This document shows positions 1 through 4,873 of a stretch of DNA of 7,655 nt, piece by piece. Numbering within the stretch: position 1 is the first letter of the stretch; the number at the start of each line of letters is the position of its first letter. The stretch is taken from NCBI GenBank assembly GCA_038326995.1, contig JBBQKP010000164.1, positions 1 through 7,655 on the forward strand, given 5' to 3'. Position numbers and translations under genes: made by a program. This DNA comes from JBBQKP01 sp038326995 (GTDB lineage: Bacteria > Planctomycetota > Phycisphaerae > Tepidisphaerales > Tepidisphaeraceae). Under the pieces are notes generated by a model. It did not search any database, was not told the DNA's origin, and saw nothing but the letters and a program-made list of their open reading frames with translations.

Positions 1-132
1 GAAACCAAGGCTAACGGTTTAGGCGTCATGACTACATCGCGATGGCAAGAGTTGAGCAACCAGCTAAAGGATCTTGGCGTGATCGACGCCCTGCCTGACG
101 TTGACAAATTGTTCGTTCAATCGAATCAGTAA
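1..132 (+). CDS. ABC transporter substrate-binding protein, C-terminal end (partial)
   Basis: The window opens inside a gene read in frame 1 that ends at TAA 130-132, leaving 43 residues. The readable tail includes SRWQELSNQLKDLGVIDAL followed by PDVDKLFV. A Trp, then an amphipathic helix ending in 'LGVI', then 'D.DKLF' near the C-terminus is the usual ending of NMT1/SsuA/THI5-like periplasmic binding proteins, which capture nitrate, sulfonate, pyrimidine or similar ligands for an ABC importer. The ligand cannot be told because the binding domains lie outside the window. The next gene starts 133 bases later with a possible promoter of its own, so the two are probably not co-transcribed. The family call rests on a short stretch and is moderate. 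Confidence 0.55.
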   Translation, partial: ETKANGLGVMTTSRWQELSNQLKDLGVIDALPDVDKLFVQSNQ

Positions 133-228
133 ACAACGCACCGCGCAAATCTGTCGACGAAACTCGAGCGTTGATCATCCGTTGTCAAAATGATTTGCGC
201 TGGTGTCATCAAAATTGACCAGTCACAT

Positions 229-240
229 GGGGAATTCCCC
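229..240. other. Perfect 12-bp palindrome upstream of the YkgJ-like gene
   Basis: GGGGAATTCCCC is a perfect palindrome in the 133-base gap between the transporter tail and the next gene. Copies of ATTGACCA lie on either side, at 214-221 and 255-262, in direct orientation. The placement just upstream of the possible -10 box at 252-257 would suit a dimeric regulator, but nothing identifies one and short palindromes occur by chance. Confidence 0.25.
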
Positions 241-251
241 GACGATTACGC

Positions 252-257
252 TACATT
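252..257 (+). promoter_or_regulatory. Possible -10 box (TACATT) for a leaderless transcript
   Basis: TACATT fits TANNNT and its last base is 8 bases before the ATG at 266. No Shine-Dalgarno-like purine run lies between them. Initiation from this box would begin at or within a base or two of the start codon. No convincing -35 box is seen at the usual spacing. Confidence 0.3.
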
Positions 258-265
258 GACCAACT

Positions 266-718
266 ATGGCTGTCCTCTGTGATCAGTGCGCCGCTCTTTG
301 CTGTCGATATGTCGCGATGCCGATCGAGAACCCGACGAATGCGCTCGATTTCGACAATATTCGCTGGTATCTCATGCACGAAAACATTGTGGTGTTCGTC
401 GACAAGGACCAGTGGTACGTCGGCTTCATGACGCGGTGCAAGAATTTGCAGCAGGACAATCGATGCGGGGTGTACGAAACACGCCCGCGAATCTGCAGAA
501 GCTACACCACCGATAATTGCGATTTCCACGGTGCTGAGTACGGCTACGAACATCTCTTCACCAGCAGCGAGCAGTTGCGTGAATTCGCGGAGATCGTTCT
601 GGGCAAGTCGCTGATCGTCAAGCCGCGAAAAACAAAGAAGAAGAGGCGAGTCATCAAGGAAGTGAAAATAAAGAAGCGTGACGGCAAGAAGACCGTGCGA
701 TTAAACGTCATGAAATAG
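266..718 (+). CDS. YkgJ/UPF0153-like cysteine-cluster protein with basic tail
   Basis: This 150-residue protein carries the cysteine signature of the YkgJ/UPF0153 family, annotated as zinc- or iron-chelating and sometimes as Fe-S oxidoreductase. C5, C8, C12 and C13 form CxxCxxxCC. C58 and C67 follow, the latter beginning a CxVYxxRPxxCR box that ends at C77-R78, and there is a further C85. The cluster probably binds a metal or an Fe-S centre; the reaction is unknown for the family. Residues 119-150 form an unusual extension in which 17 of 32 residues are Lys or Arg, suggesting contact with nucleic acid or another polyanion. The ATG at 266 puts the first Cys at residue 5, as usual for the family. 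A putative nuclease-like gene follows 25 bases downstream, so the two may share a transcript. Confidence 0.85.
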   Translation: MAVLCDQCAALCCRYVAMPIENPTNALDFDNIRWYLMHENIVVFVDKDQWYVGFMTRCKNLQQDNRCGVYETRPRICRSYTTDNCDFHGAEYGYEHLFTSSEQLREFAEIVLGKSLIVKPRKTKKKRRVIKEVKIKKRDGKKTVRLNVMK

Positions 719-743
719 TTAGAATTGCTGAAGAATTACCGCC

Positions 744-1238
744 ATGGATCGCAAGGAACATTACGAAGTCGCGTTCGAAAGCCTGCTAAGGCAAAAGGCG
801 ATTCCGTACGTCGCGGTCGACGAGGCCAAGCGTGCACTGTTTGCTGACGCCCGGCTCAAGAGTTTCGATTTCGTCGTCTATTCGAAAGGTCAGGCGAACC
901 GACTGATCGACGTGAAGGGCCGAAAGTGCCATACAAATTCACGCAGCCGAAGCTTGCAGAACTGGGCGACGCTCGATGACATCGACGACCTGATTCAATG
1001 GGAAGGCGTCTTTGGCGAGGGTTTTAGGGGGCTTTTGGTCTTCCTCTACTGGATCGACCCGCCGCTTGCGGCTGAGACTGGCATGTTCGAGCACAATCAA
1101 CGCTGGTACTGGGCCATGGCGATCGACGTTCGCGAGTATCAGATTCGCATGCGAAGGCGAAGTGAGAAATGGAACACGGTTTGCCTTCGAACTGAAGATT
1201 TCAAACAACTTGCCCGTCCGATCGATGACTGGTTATGA
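744..1238 (+). CDS. HYExAFE family protein, PD-(D/E)XK nuclease-like
   Basis: The 164-residue product begins with HYEVAFE at residues 6-12, the signature that names the HYExAFE family, known to me mainly from planctomycetes and without an assigned function. The sequence also resembles a PD-(D/E)XK nuclease core: E8 and E12 in the first helix, D42 in a hydrophobic strand (FDFVVY), then D56-V-K58 in LIDVKGRK. The gap between D42 and D56 suits that fold, and the DxK strand is followed by basic residues. A Q85-W-E87 segment and a conserved-looking hydrophobic strand (GLLVFLYWID, 96-105) follow. The nuclease link is my inference from motif and spacing; DNA cleavage is unproven. The start has only a weak GAAGA about 10 bases upstream. 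The gene sits 25 bases after the YkgJ-like gene and 7 before a small membrane protein gene. Confidence 0.8.
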   Translation: MDRKEHYEVAFESLLRQKAIPYVAVDEAKRALFADARLKSFDFVVYSKGQANRLIDVKGRKCHTNSRSRSLQNWATLDDIDDLIQWEGVFGEGFRGLLVFLYWIDPPLAAETGMFEHNQRWYWAMAIDVREYQIRMRRRSEKWNTVCLRTEDFKQLARPIDDWL

Positions 1239-1239
1239 T
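1210..1239 (+). promoter_or_regulatory. Possible promoter (TTGCCC-18-TATGAT) inside the end of the HYExAFE gene
   Basis: TTGCCC at 1210-1215 and TATGAT at 1234-1239 are separated by 18 bases. The -10 box overlaps the TGA stop of the preceding gene. Its last base lies 6 bases before the ATG at 1246, so a transcript started here would begin at the start codon. This is the best -35/-10 pair among the start-adjacent boxes in the window. Confidence 0.4.
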
Positions 1240-1245
1240 AGAAGC

Positions 1246-1515
1246 ATGACCCATCGACTCCGACACACCCCCGGCCGACGCATTTTCGCCCCAATCATGC
1301 TTGCCGGACTGATTCTTCTCTCACTTCCTGTCTCTGCTCACGCACGCCCCGGAGACGAAGACGAAGTGCAGCCCGATGCACGCCTGCTGGGATACGATAA
1401 GACCGTGGCACTGCAGGACGGATCAAACGCACTGACGTACTTTCTTTTCGTTGGTCTGGGTGTCTTGTGCTGTGGAGTCCTGTTCATCAGCAGCAAGAGA
1501 ACGCACTTGGATTAG
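1246..1515 (+). CDS. Small membrane protein with signal peptide and C-terminal helix
   Basis: This 89-residue protein has no recognised function. Residues 1-33 look like a signal peptide: basic start with R11-R12, hydrophobic stretch 13-30, and a possible cleavage after SAHA. Residues 34-61 are an acidic, mostly polar exported segment (GDEDEVQPDARLLGYDKTV). Residues 62-82 form a clear transmembrane helix (LTYFLFVGLGVLCCGVLF), followed by a short cytoplasmic tail ending KRTHLD. The predicted topology is outside-N, inside-C after cleavage. The ATG at 1246 was preferred over the in-frame 1225, which would lie inside the previous gene, because it gives a normal signal peptide and fits the -10 box at 1234. 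Similar short proteins occur in planctomycetes as far as I recall, without known roles. Confidence 0.7.
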   Translation: MTHRLRHTPGRRIFAPIMLAGLILLSLPVSAHARPGDEDEVQPDARLLGYDKTVALQDGSNALTYFLFVGLGVLCCGVLFISSKRTHLD

Positions 1516-1624
1516 CCTTCCTCGTACCGCCGATCATGTTGGTCTTCGTAGGCACCACCGTTACCATCAAAATTAAGGCGAATGTGAGTCGCCACCAACC
1601 CGAATTTTCAACTCTAACTCTGAC

Positions 1625-1628
1625 GGAG
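1625..1628 (+). promoter_or_regulatory. Shine-Dalgarno site (GGAG) for the 1638 gene
   Basis: GGAG lies 9 bases before the ATG at 1638 and is the clearest ribosome binding site in the rightward half. It decides the start at 1638 over the upstream in-frame codon at 1467, which overlaps the previous gene. This gene also lacks the start-adjacent TANNNT box seen at several others, so it probably has a leader or is read from an upstream promoter. Confidence 0.6.
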
Positions 1629-1637
1629 ATTTCTAAA

Positions 1638-1952
1638 ATGAAACGCGGACTTATGTGGACCCTAGTGGTCGCGAATATCGTGATGGTCGCCGCTTTGGCA
1701 TTTCGTATTTCTTCGCACGACGCGATGGCCCAGGCTGGCCGTCGTCCGGGCGAGTACACGCTGATTCCTGGTGAGGCATCGGGTGCCAACGTCGGAATCG
1801 TCTATGTCATCGACGAGGCCAATGGAACACTTGGAGCGATCGCCCCGGACAACAGCGAGAAGCTCGGCGCCATGGAGCCGCTGAATCTCGGTCGCATTTT
1901 CGAGGAAGCCGCCGCTCAGTCGGCACCGGGCGCTAAGCCCAAAACTCGCTGA
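1638..1952 (+). CDS. Small exported protein of unknown function, paralog 1
   Basis: The 104-residue product starts with a hydrophobic segment (WTLVVANIVMVAALAF, 7-22) followed by a possible signal peptidase site after AMAQA at 29-33, so it is either secreted or held by its N-terminal helix. The mature part has a compact beta-rich core at about 40-72 (EYTLIPGE, then GIVYVIDEANGTLGAIAPD), a short helix with LNLGRIFEEAA at 82-92, and a disordered tail rich in Ala, Pro and Lys. The core aligns by eye with the next gene's product: both have a Tyr-x-Leu strand, a Tyr-x-Ile/Tyr-Asp turn and a hydrophobic strand ending in Asp-Asn. I do not recognise a named domain. The short core could be a degenerate beta-propeller blade or a small partner-binding domain. 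Confidence 0.7.
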   Translation: MKRGLMWTLVVANIVMVAALAFRISSHDAMAQAGRRPGEYTLIPGEASGANVGIVYVIDEANGTLGAIAPDNSEKLGAMEPLNLGRIFEEAAAQSAPGAKPKTR

Positions 1953-2003
1953 TTGAACCGCCAACACGTAATGCCTCATCCGCCTTTTGAAAGCACTCCT
2001 ATC

Positions 2004-2309
2004 ATGAAAATCGAAAAAAATTCCTTCATCGCCGGCGCGTTGTGCGTCTCGGCCGCCCTGCTTGCTCTGGCCCACATCAACTTCACCCCCGTCGCCAAGG
2101 CCAGCGAGACCATCCTGGGTCGCGACTATCAGCTCGTCACCGCGCGCATCACCAAGGGCGGCGACGCGCTGTATATCTACGACAAGCGAACGCGCCTCAT
2201 CGGCATCTTCACCTTCGACAACGCCGCCCGTCGAGTGGCGGTTCGTGACGTCCGCAACATGGACGAACTCATGGGCGCCGCTGAAGGTGCGACGCCGCGC
2301 GGGCGATAG
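2004..2309 (+). CDS. Small exported protein of unknown function, paralog 2
   Basis: This 101-residue protein has a basic start (MKIEKN), a hydrophobic segment at 8-24 and a typical cleavage site after VAKA at 30-33, so it is probably secreted or periplasmic. The mature part (DYQLVTARITKGGDALYIYD, then RLIGIFTFDN) parallels the core of the preceding product, ending with a charged segment containing MDELMGAA. The two lie 51 bases apart in the same direction and probably arose by tandem duplication, though by eye identity is low. The start at 2004 was chosen because it gives a compact signal peptide; ATG 1971 and TTG 1953 are in-frame alternatives. There is no good Shine-Dalgarno site. The menG start is 19 bases after its stop. 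Function is unknown. Confidence 0.65.
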   Translation: MKIEKNSFIAGALCVSAALLALAHINFTPVAKASETILGRDYQLVTARITKGGDALYIYDKRTRLIGIFTFDNAARRVAVRDVRNMDELMGAAEGATPRGR

Positions 2310-2316
2310 GCCCGCC

Positions 2317-2322
2317 TATCAT
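2317..2322 (+). promoter_or_regulatory. Possible -10 box (TATCAT) for a leaderless menG transcript
   Basis: TATCAT ends 6 bases before the ATG at 2329, the exact spacing expected if transcription starts at the initiation codon. It lies in the short gap after the stop of the preceding gene. No -35 box is apparent in the GC-rich sequence upstream, and there is no Shine-Dalgarno site. Confidence 0.35.
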
Positions 2323-2328
2323 TGCGAT

Positions 2329-3147
2329 ATGCATCCGCCCTTGTCGCCTCCGCCGTCCACGCAACGCACGATACCGCCCGCCAAGGCATCCCCAGTTTGG
2401 AACGGCGAAAATCTCGCGGATCCGCACGCTGCGCCCGACAAAGACGCCCGGGTGCGCGAGATGTTCACCGCCATCGCGCCTAGCTACGACCTCAATAATC
2501 GACTGCACAGCTTCGGCCGCGATCAAAGCTGGCGAAAGCAAACTGTCCGGCTCGCCAAACTCAAGGCCGCGGATGTCGTCGTCGATGTCGCGTGCGGAAC
2601 GGGCGATCTCACGATCGCCTTCGCGCGTGCGCTTCAGAAACTCGAATCGGCCGGCCCCGTTCTGGGCGTCGACTACACGCACGCGATGCTGCCCATCGCA
2701 CGAGATAAAGCCGAGGCATCGTCACTCGACTCGCGCGTCGTGTTCGTTCAGAGCGACGCACTGGCACTGCCTCTTGATGATTCATCGTGCGACGTCATCT
2801 CGATCGCGTTCGGCCTGCGAAATGTTCAAGACGCCCCGGCCGCGCTTCGCGAATTTCGCCGCGTCCTGCGCCCGGGCGGAAGGCTGTTGGTTCTCGAATT
2901 CTGCACGCCCTCCAATCCGCTGATTCGTTTCGCGAATGACCTCTACACGAAACGCATCATGCCCCTGACCGCGACCTTCGTCGCACGCGATACCAGCGGC
3001 GCTTACAAGTATCTACCCAAGAGCGTCGAATCGTTTTACGACCAGCCTCAGATGCTGAGTGCAATGGAAGATGCCGGTTTTGCCGATCGCAAGGCCCATC
3101 CCATGACTTTCGGCGTCTGTGCGTGCTATGTCGGGCATGTCACCTGA
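2329..3147 (+). CDS. menG: Demethylmenaquinone methyltransferase (MenG/UbiE)
   Basis: A 272-residue class I SAM-dependent methyltransferase that adds the C-methyl group in the last step of menaquinone synthesis, at the membrane surface on a prenylated quinone. Family marks in order: REMFTAIAPSYDLNN (43-57); SAM motif I DVACGTGD (86-93); the acidic strand GVDYT with ML (113-121); QSDALALPLDDSSCDVIS with the typical AFGLRNV (141-166); RVLRPGG (178-184) leading to the LLVLEF strand; and the UbiE/MenG-specific YKYLPKSV (227-234). The first 40 or so residues are a Pro-rich extension longer than in most homologs; a later start is possible but none has a better site. UbiE and MenG are hard to separate; the lack of other ubiquinone genes and the planctomycete context favour menaquinone. 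ubiX follows after 38 bases. Confidence 0.92.
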   Translation: MHPPLSPPPSTQRTIPPAKASPVWNGENLADPHAAPDKDARVREMFTAIAPSYDLNNRLHSFGRDQSWRKQTVRLAKLKAADVVVDVACGTGDLTIAFARALQKLESAGPVLGVDYTHAMLPIARDKAEASSLDSRVVFVQSDALALPLDDSSCDVISIAFGLRNVQDAPAALREFRRVLRPGGRLLVLEFCTPSNPLIRFANDLYTKRIMPLTATFVARDTSGAYKYLPKSVESFYDQPQMLSAMEDAGFADRKAHPMTFGVCACYVGHVT

Positions 3148-3170
3148 CACCACACGCGTCTTGAATCAGC

Positions 3171-3176
3171 TATCAT
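3171..3176 (+). promoter_or_regulatory. Possible -10 box (TATCAT) before ubiX
   Basis: The same hexamer as before menG occurs here, ending 9 bases before the ATG at 3186. Both copies sit in a shared TATCATT context. A transcript from here would have a leader of at most a few bases. The nearby TTGAAT at 3161 is too close to serve as its -35 box. Confidence 0.3.
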
Positions 3177-3185
3177 TACATAGGT

Positions 3186-3785
3186 ATGAAACTCGTCACT
3201 GCCATCACCGGCGCATCGGGCGCGCTTTACGCCCAGCGATTCATACAGGGCTGCGTCCGCGCGGATGTCGAACTCCACCTCATCATCAGCCCGTTCGGCA
3301 GGCGACTATTGCACGACGAGCTGGGCATGGCAAAGCCCGACCTCGACCTGCTTGCGGGAACGACGAGCCACAATATCACGCTTCACAATTACAACGACGT
3401 CGGCGCGAAAGTCGCCAGCGGAAGTTTCATGCACGACGGCATGGTGATCGTGCCCTGCAGCAGCAACACGCTATGCGAAGTCGCACACGGGCTTGGCGAC
3501 AATCTCATTTCGCGCGCCGCAGCCGTCACGCTCAAGGAACGCCGGCGACTGATTCTCGTCCACCGCGAGATGCCGCCCAGTCCGATGGACATCACCGCGT
3601 ACAAGCTTCTGAGCGATGCCGGTGCGATTGTCTGCCCCGCAAATCCGGGGTTCTATCTCAACCCGACCACCGTTCTGGAAGTGATCGACTTTGTGGCGGG
3701 AAAGCTGCTCGATCTTGCTGGTGTTAAACACAATCTGGATACACGGTGGGATCCCGATAAACCCAGAGCACCGATTCGCGTATAG
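3186..3785 (+). CDS. ubiX: Flavin prenyltransferase UbiX
   Basis: This 199-residue flavoprotein transfers a dimethylallyl group to FMN, making the prenylated FMN cofactor used by UbiD-type decarboxylases. Visible marks: the N-terminal flavin loop AITGASGALYAQR (6-18), ISPFGRRLL (34-42), the PCSSNTL loop (90-96), NLISRAAAVTLKERRRLIL (106-124), HREMP with Arg-Glu (126-130), the ANPGFY loop (152-157) and a C-terminal helix to residue 179. Length matches the family. The enzyme is not itself a decarboxylase, though older annotations call it one. With menG next door, the probable client is a UbiD-like decarboxylase in menaquinone synthesis; in the futalosine pathway these partners are sometimes called MqnM and MqnL. 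No ubiD is in the window. The lack of a signal peptide fits a cytoplasmic enzyme. Confidence 0.93.
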   Translation: MKLVTAITGASGALYAQRFIQGCVRADVELHLIISPFGRRLLHDELGMAKPDLDLLAGTTSHNITLHNYNDVGAKVASGSFMHDGMVIVPCSSNTLCEVAHGLGDNLISRAAAVTLKERRRLILVHREMPPSPMDITAYKLLSDAGAIVCPANPGFYLNPTTVLEVIDFVAGKLLDLAGVKHNLDTRWDPDKPRAPIRV

Positions 3786-3828
3786 TCGATATACTTTCCA
3801 GTAGTCAGTCCCGCTCTACTTCGACTTT

Positions 3829-4140
3829 ATGGACACAGCCCAACAACTTCACAAAGCCTCCGTCAGAATCGACCAGCGTCTTCGCATCGGCTCGAAGATT
3901 ATTATCGTGCCCACCGATATTGACGACAATCAAACCTCCGGCGCAGTCCACTTGACCCTTCGCGGAGAACTCGTCGGCGGGCCCGACGACGGGGCATTGA
4001 TGCACGAAAATCGCGAACTGCGGATCGGCAATCGAATCGAAATCGGCACGCTAATCGGCGTCGTGCTACTCAAAATCAGCAACGGCGTCGCACACTTCGG
4101 CGTCACCTGCCCGACTCAGTTCATTGTGTTCGTCGAGTGA
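3829..4140 (+). CDS. Small protein with CsrA-like C-terminal half
   Basis: A 103-residue protein with no clear named family. Residues 65-103 (RIGNRIEIG, then GVVLLKI, then HFGVTCPTQFIVFVE) align by eye without gaps to the RNA-binding regulator CsrA/RsmA: the R-x-G and I-G turn, the two long strands, G-V-x-x-P and a final V-x-x-E all fall at the right spacing. The Arg at CsrA position 44, important for RNA contact, is Val here. An LRIG also occurs at 18-21 before a second strand pair, so the protein may be two tandem copies of one small beta unit. If the resemblance is real the fold may be kept with a changed partner. A possible -10 box (TATACT, 3790-3795) and a weaker TACTTC 6 bases before the start lie upstream. 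The reverse-strand frame here is a shadow. Confidence 0.6.
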   Translation: MDTAQQLHKASVRIDQRLRIGSKIIIVPTDIDDNQTSGAVHLTLRGELVGGPDDGALMHENRELRIGNRIEIGTLIGVVLLKISNGVAHFGVTCPTQFIVFVE

Positions 4141-4228
4141 GCTCGCTAGTGCTTTGTCACACGTTTGTTTTAAGAATAGTTGAACAACCCACTTACGCAG
4201 CCAAAACACGGTTCTTGTTGATTAAGTC

Positions 4229-4349
4229 TACAGGGCGCGATCGGCAAGAGCGCAACGAGGAGGCTGTTGTCACGAGTACGAGTGGGCCGCATCGCACGAA
4301 AACAACGTCCTCGTGATCGCTGCCGCGACACACAGGACGGAGACCTGTA
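4229..4349. repeat. Long imperfect inverted repeat with nested stems
   Basis: Four arm pairs nest in order: TACAGG 4229-4234 with CCTGTA 4344-4349; GCGAT 4237-4241 with ATCGC 4316-4320; CGAGGA 4256-4261 with TCCTCG 4308-4313; GTTGT 4266-4270 with ACAAC 4302-4306. A small hairpin, ACAGG 4332-4336 with CCTGT 4344-4348, competes with the outer stem. The apex contains ACGAGTACG (4272-4280), a 9-mer also found at 5047-5055 in the other gap. It could be a dispersed intergenic element or a structured RNA. Family membership cannot be judged from one copy. Confidence 0.5.
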
Positions 4350-4437
4350 CAACCATAAAACTTAAGAATTAAGACGTATGGGACACTCGACAATCAGCGG
4401 ACCGCCCGCATCGCGAGCGGCACCGATAGCCAGCTTG

Positions 4438-4446
4438 TGATACGTT
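4438..4446 (+). promoter_or_regulatory. Possible extended -10 box (TGATACGTT) before the DUF4870 gene
   Basis: TG-A-TACGTT fits an extended -10 element, which can work without a -35 box. TACGTT (4441-4446) ends 7 bases before the ATG at 4454, and no Shine-Dalgarno site lies between them. This fits a leaderless transcript. Confidence 0.35.
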
Positions 4447-4453
4447 ACGCGTT

Positions 4454-4873
4454 ATGTCAGAGCGACCGGGCGACAACCCGCCCCCATTTATCCCGTACGC
4501 GACGGCCGCCATCGGAAATCGATACGACCCGCCCGATCCCAGCGCTCGCAACCTCGCGCTGATGTGCCATCTGCTGGCGCTCAGCATGCTCGTTTTGCCC
4601 GTCGCGGGCTCCGTGCTCGGGCCGCTGATCGGCTGGCTCGTTGTTCGGCACAACCACTGGTTCGTCGACGACCAGGGCAAGGAAGCGATCAATTTCAATT
4701 TGACGATGTTCATCGCCTATTTGCTGTGCATCCCGCTCTTCTGCGTCTTCGGGCTGGGCGGACTTTTGGCGGTCTTCGTCTACGTGTTCAATATCGTGAT
4801 GGTGATCGTGGCGGCGGTGCAGGCCAGCGGCGGAAAGCTCTACCGCTACCCGCTGACGATTCGGTTCGTTTAG
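4454..4873 (+). CDS. DUF4870 (Tic20-like) membrane protein
   Basis: A 139-residue integral membrane protein of the DUF4870 family, whose function is unknown. A polar, Pro-rich N-terminal segment (1-32) precedes a hydrophobic region at 34-65 long enough for one or two helices. A polar loop VDDQGKEAINFNLT (71-84) carries the family's hallmark, with the GKEAINF core. Two further helices (about 84-100 and 102-122) and a C-terminal stretch ending LYRYPLTIRFV follow, also typical of the family. The length is somewhat above the domain because of the N-terminal segment. It stands alone: 313 bases separate it from the gene before, and it faces the leftward operon, with the repeat at 4930-5116 between their ends. 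Confidence 0.88.
   Translation: MSERPGDNPPPFIPYATAAIGNRYDPPDPSARNLALMCHLLALSMLVLPVAGSVLGPLIGWLVVRHNHWFVDDQGKEAINFNLTMFIAYLLCIPLFCVFGLGGLLAVFVYVFNIVMVIVAAVQASGGKLYRYPLTIRFV

Larger units (their letters stand above)
4141..4453. other. Intergenic region of 313 bases, no gene; holds an inverted-repeat element
   Basis: No convincing coding frame was found on either strand. The region contains the imperfect inverted repeat described at 4229-4349, an AT-rich stretch with the inverted repeat CTTAA-gaa-TTAAG at 4361-4373, and the start region of the DUF4870 gene. The reverse-strand frames across 4170-4393 look like translations of a repeat, with no codon bias or recognisable domain. No intrinsic terminator with a T run follows the stop at 4140. 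Confidence 0.6.

Noticed and set aside
1012..1245. Longer reading of the small membrane protein starting at 1012
   Set aside because: The extra 78 residues lie inside the HYExAFE gene in another frame, are rich in Arg and Ser, and would hide the signal peptide; 1246 is the better start.
1467..1637. Upstream extension of the 1638 gene
   Set aside because: It overlaps the preceding gene, and the GGAG site at 1625 supports the start at 1638.
2062..2328. Upstream extension of the menG frame
   Set aside because: It overlaps the small exported protein gene in another frame and has a low-complexity Pro/Ser/Arg composition; ATG 2329 starts after the previous stop.
3805..4005. Reverse-strand frame of 66 residues opposite the CsrA-like gene
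   Set aside because: No motif or start signal; the forward frame is longer, has a plausible beta-rich product and upstream boxes.
4236..4330. tRNA or other known RNA gene in the first gap
   Set aside because: Stems are present, but there is no tRNA-type acceptor stem, T-loop or anticodon arrangement, and no familiar riboswitch core.
4170..4393. Two overlapping reverse-strand frames in the 4141-4453 gap
   Set aside because: They translate the inverted-repeat element, are rich in Arg, Ser and Cys, and have no recognisable domain.
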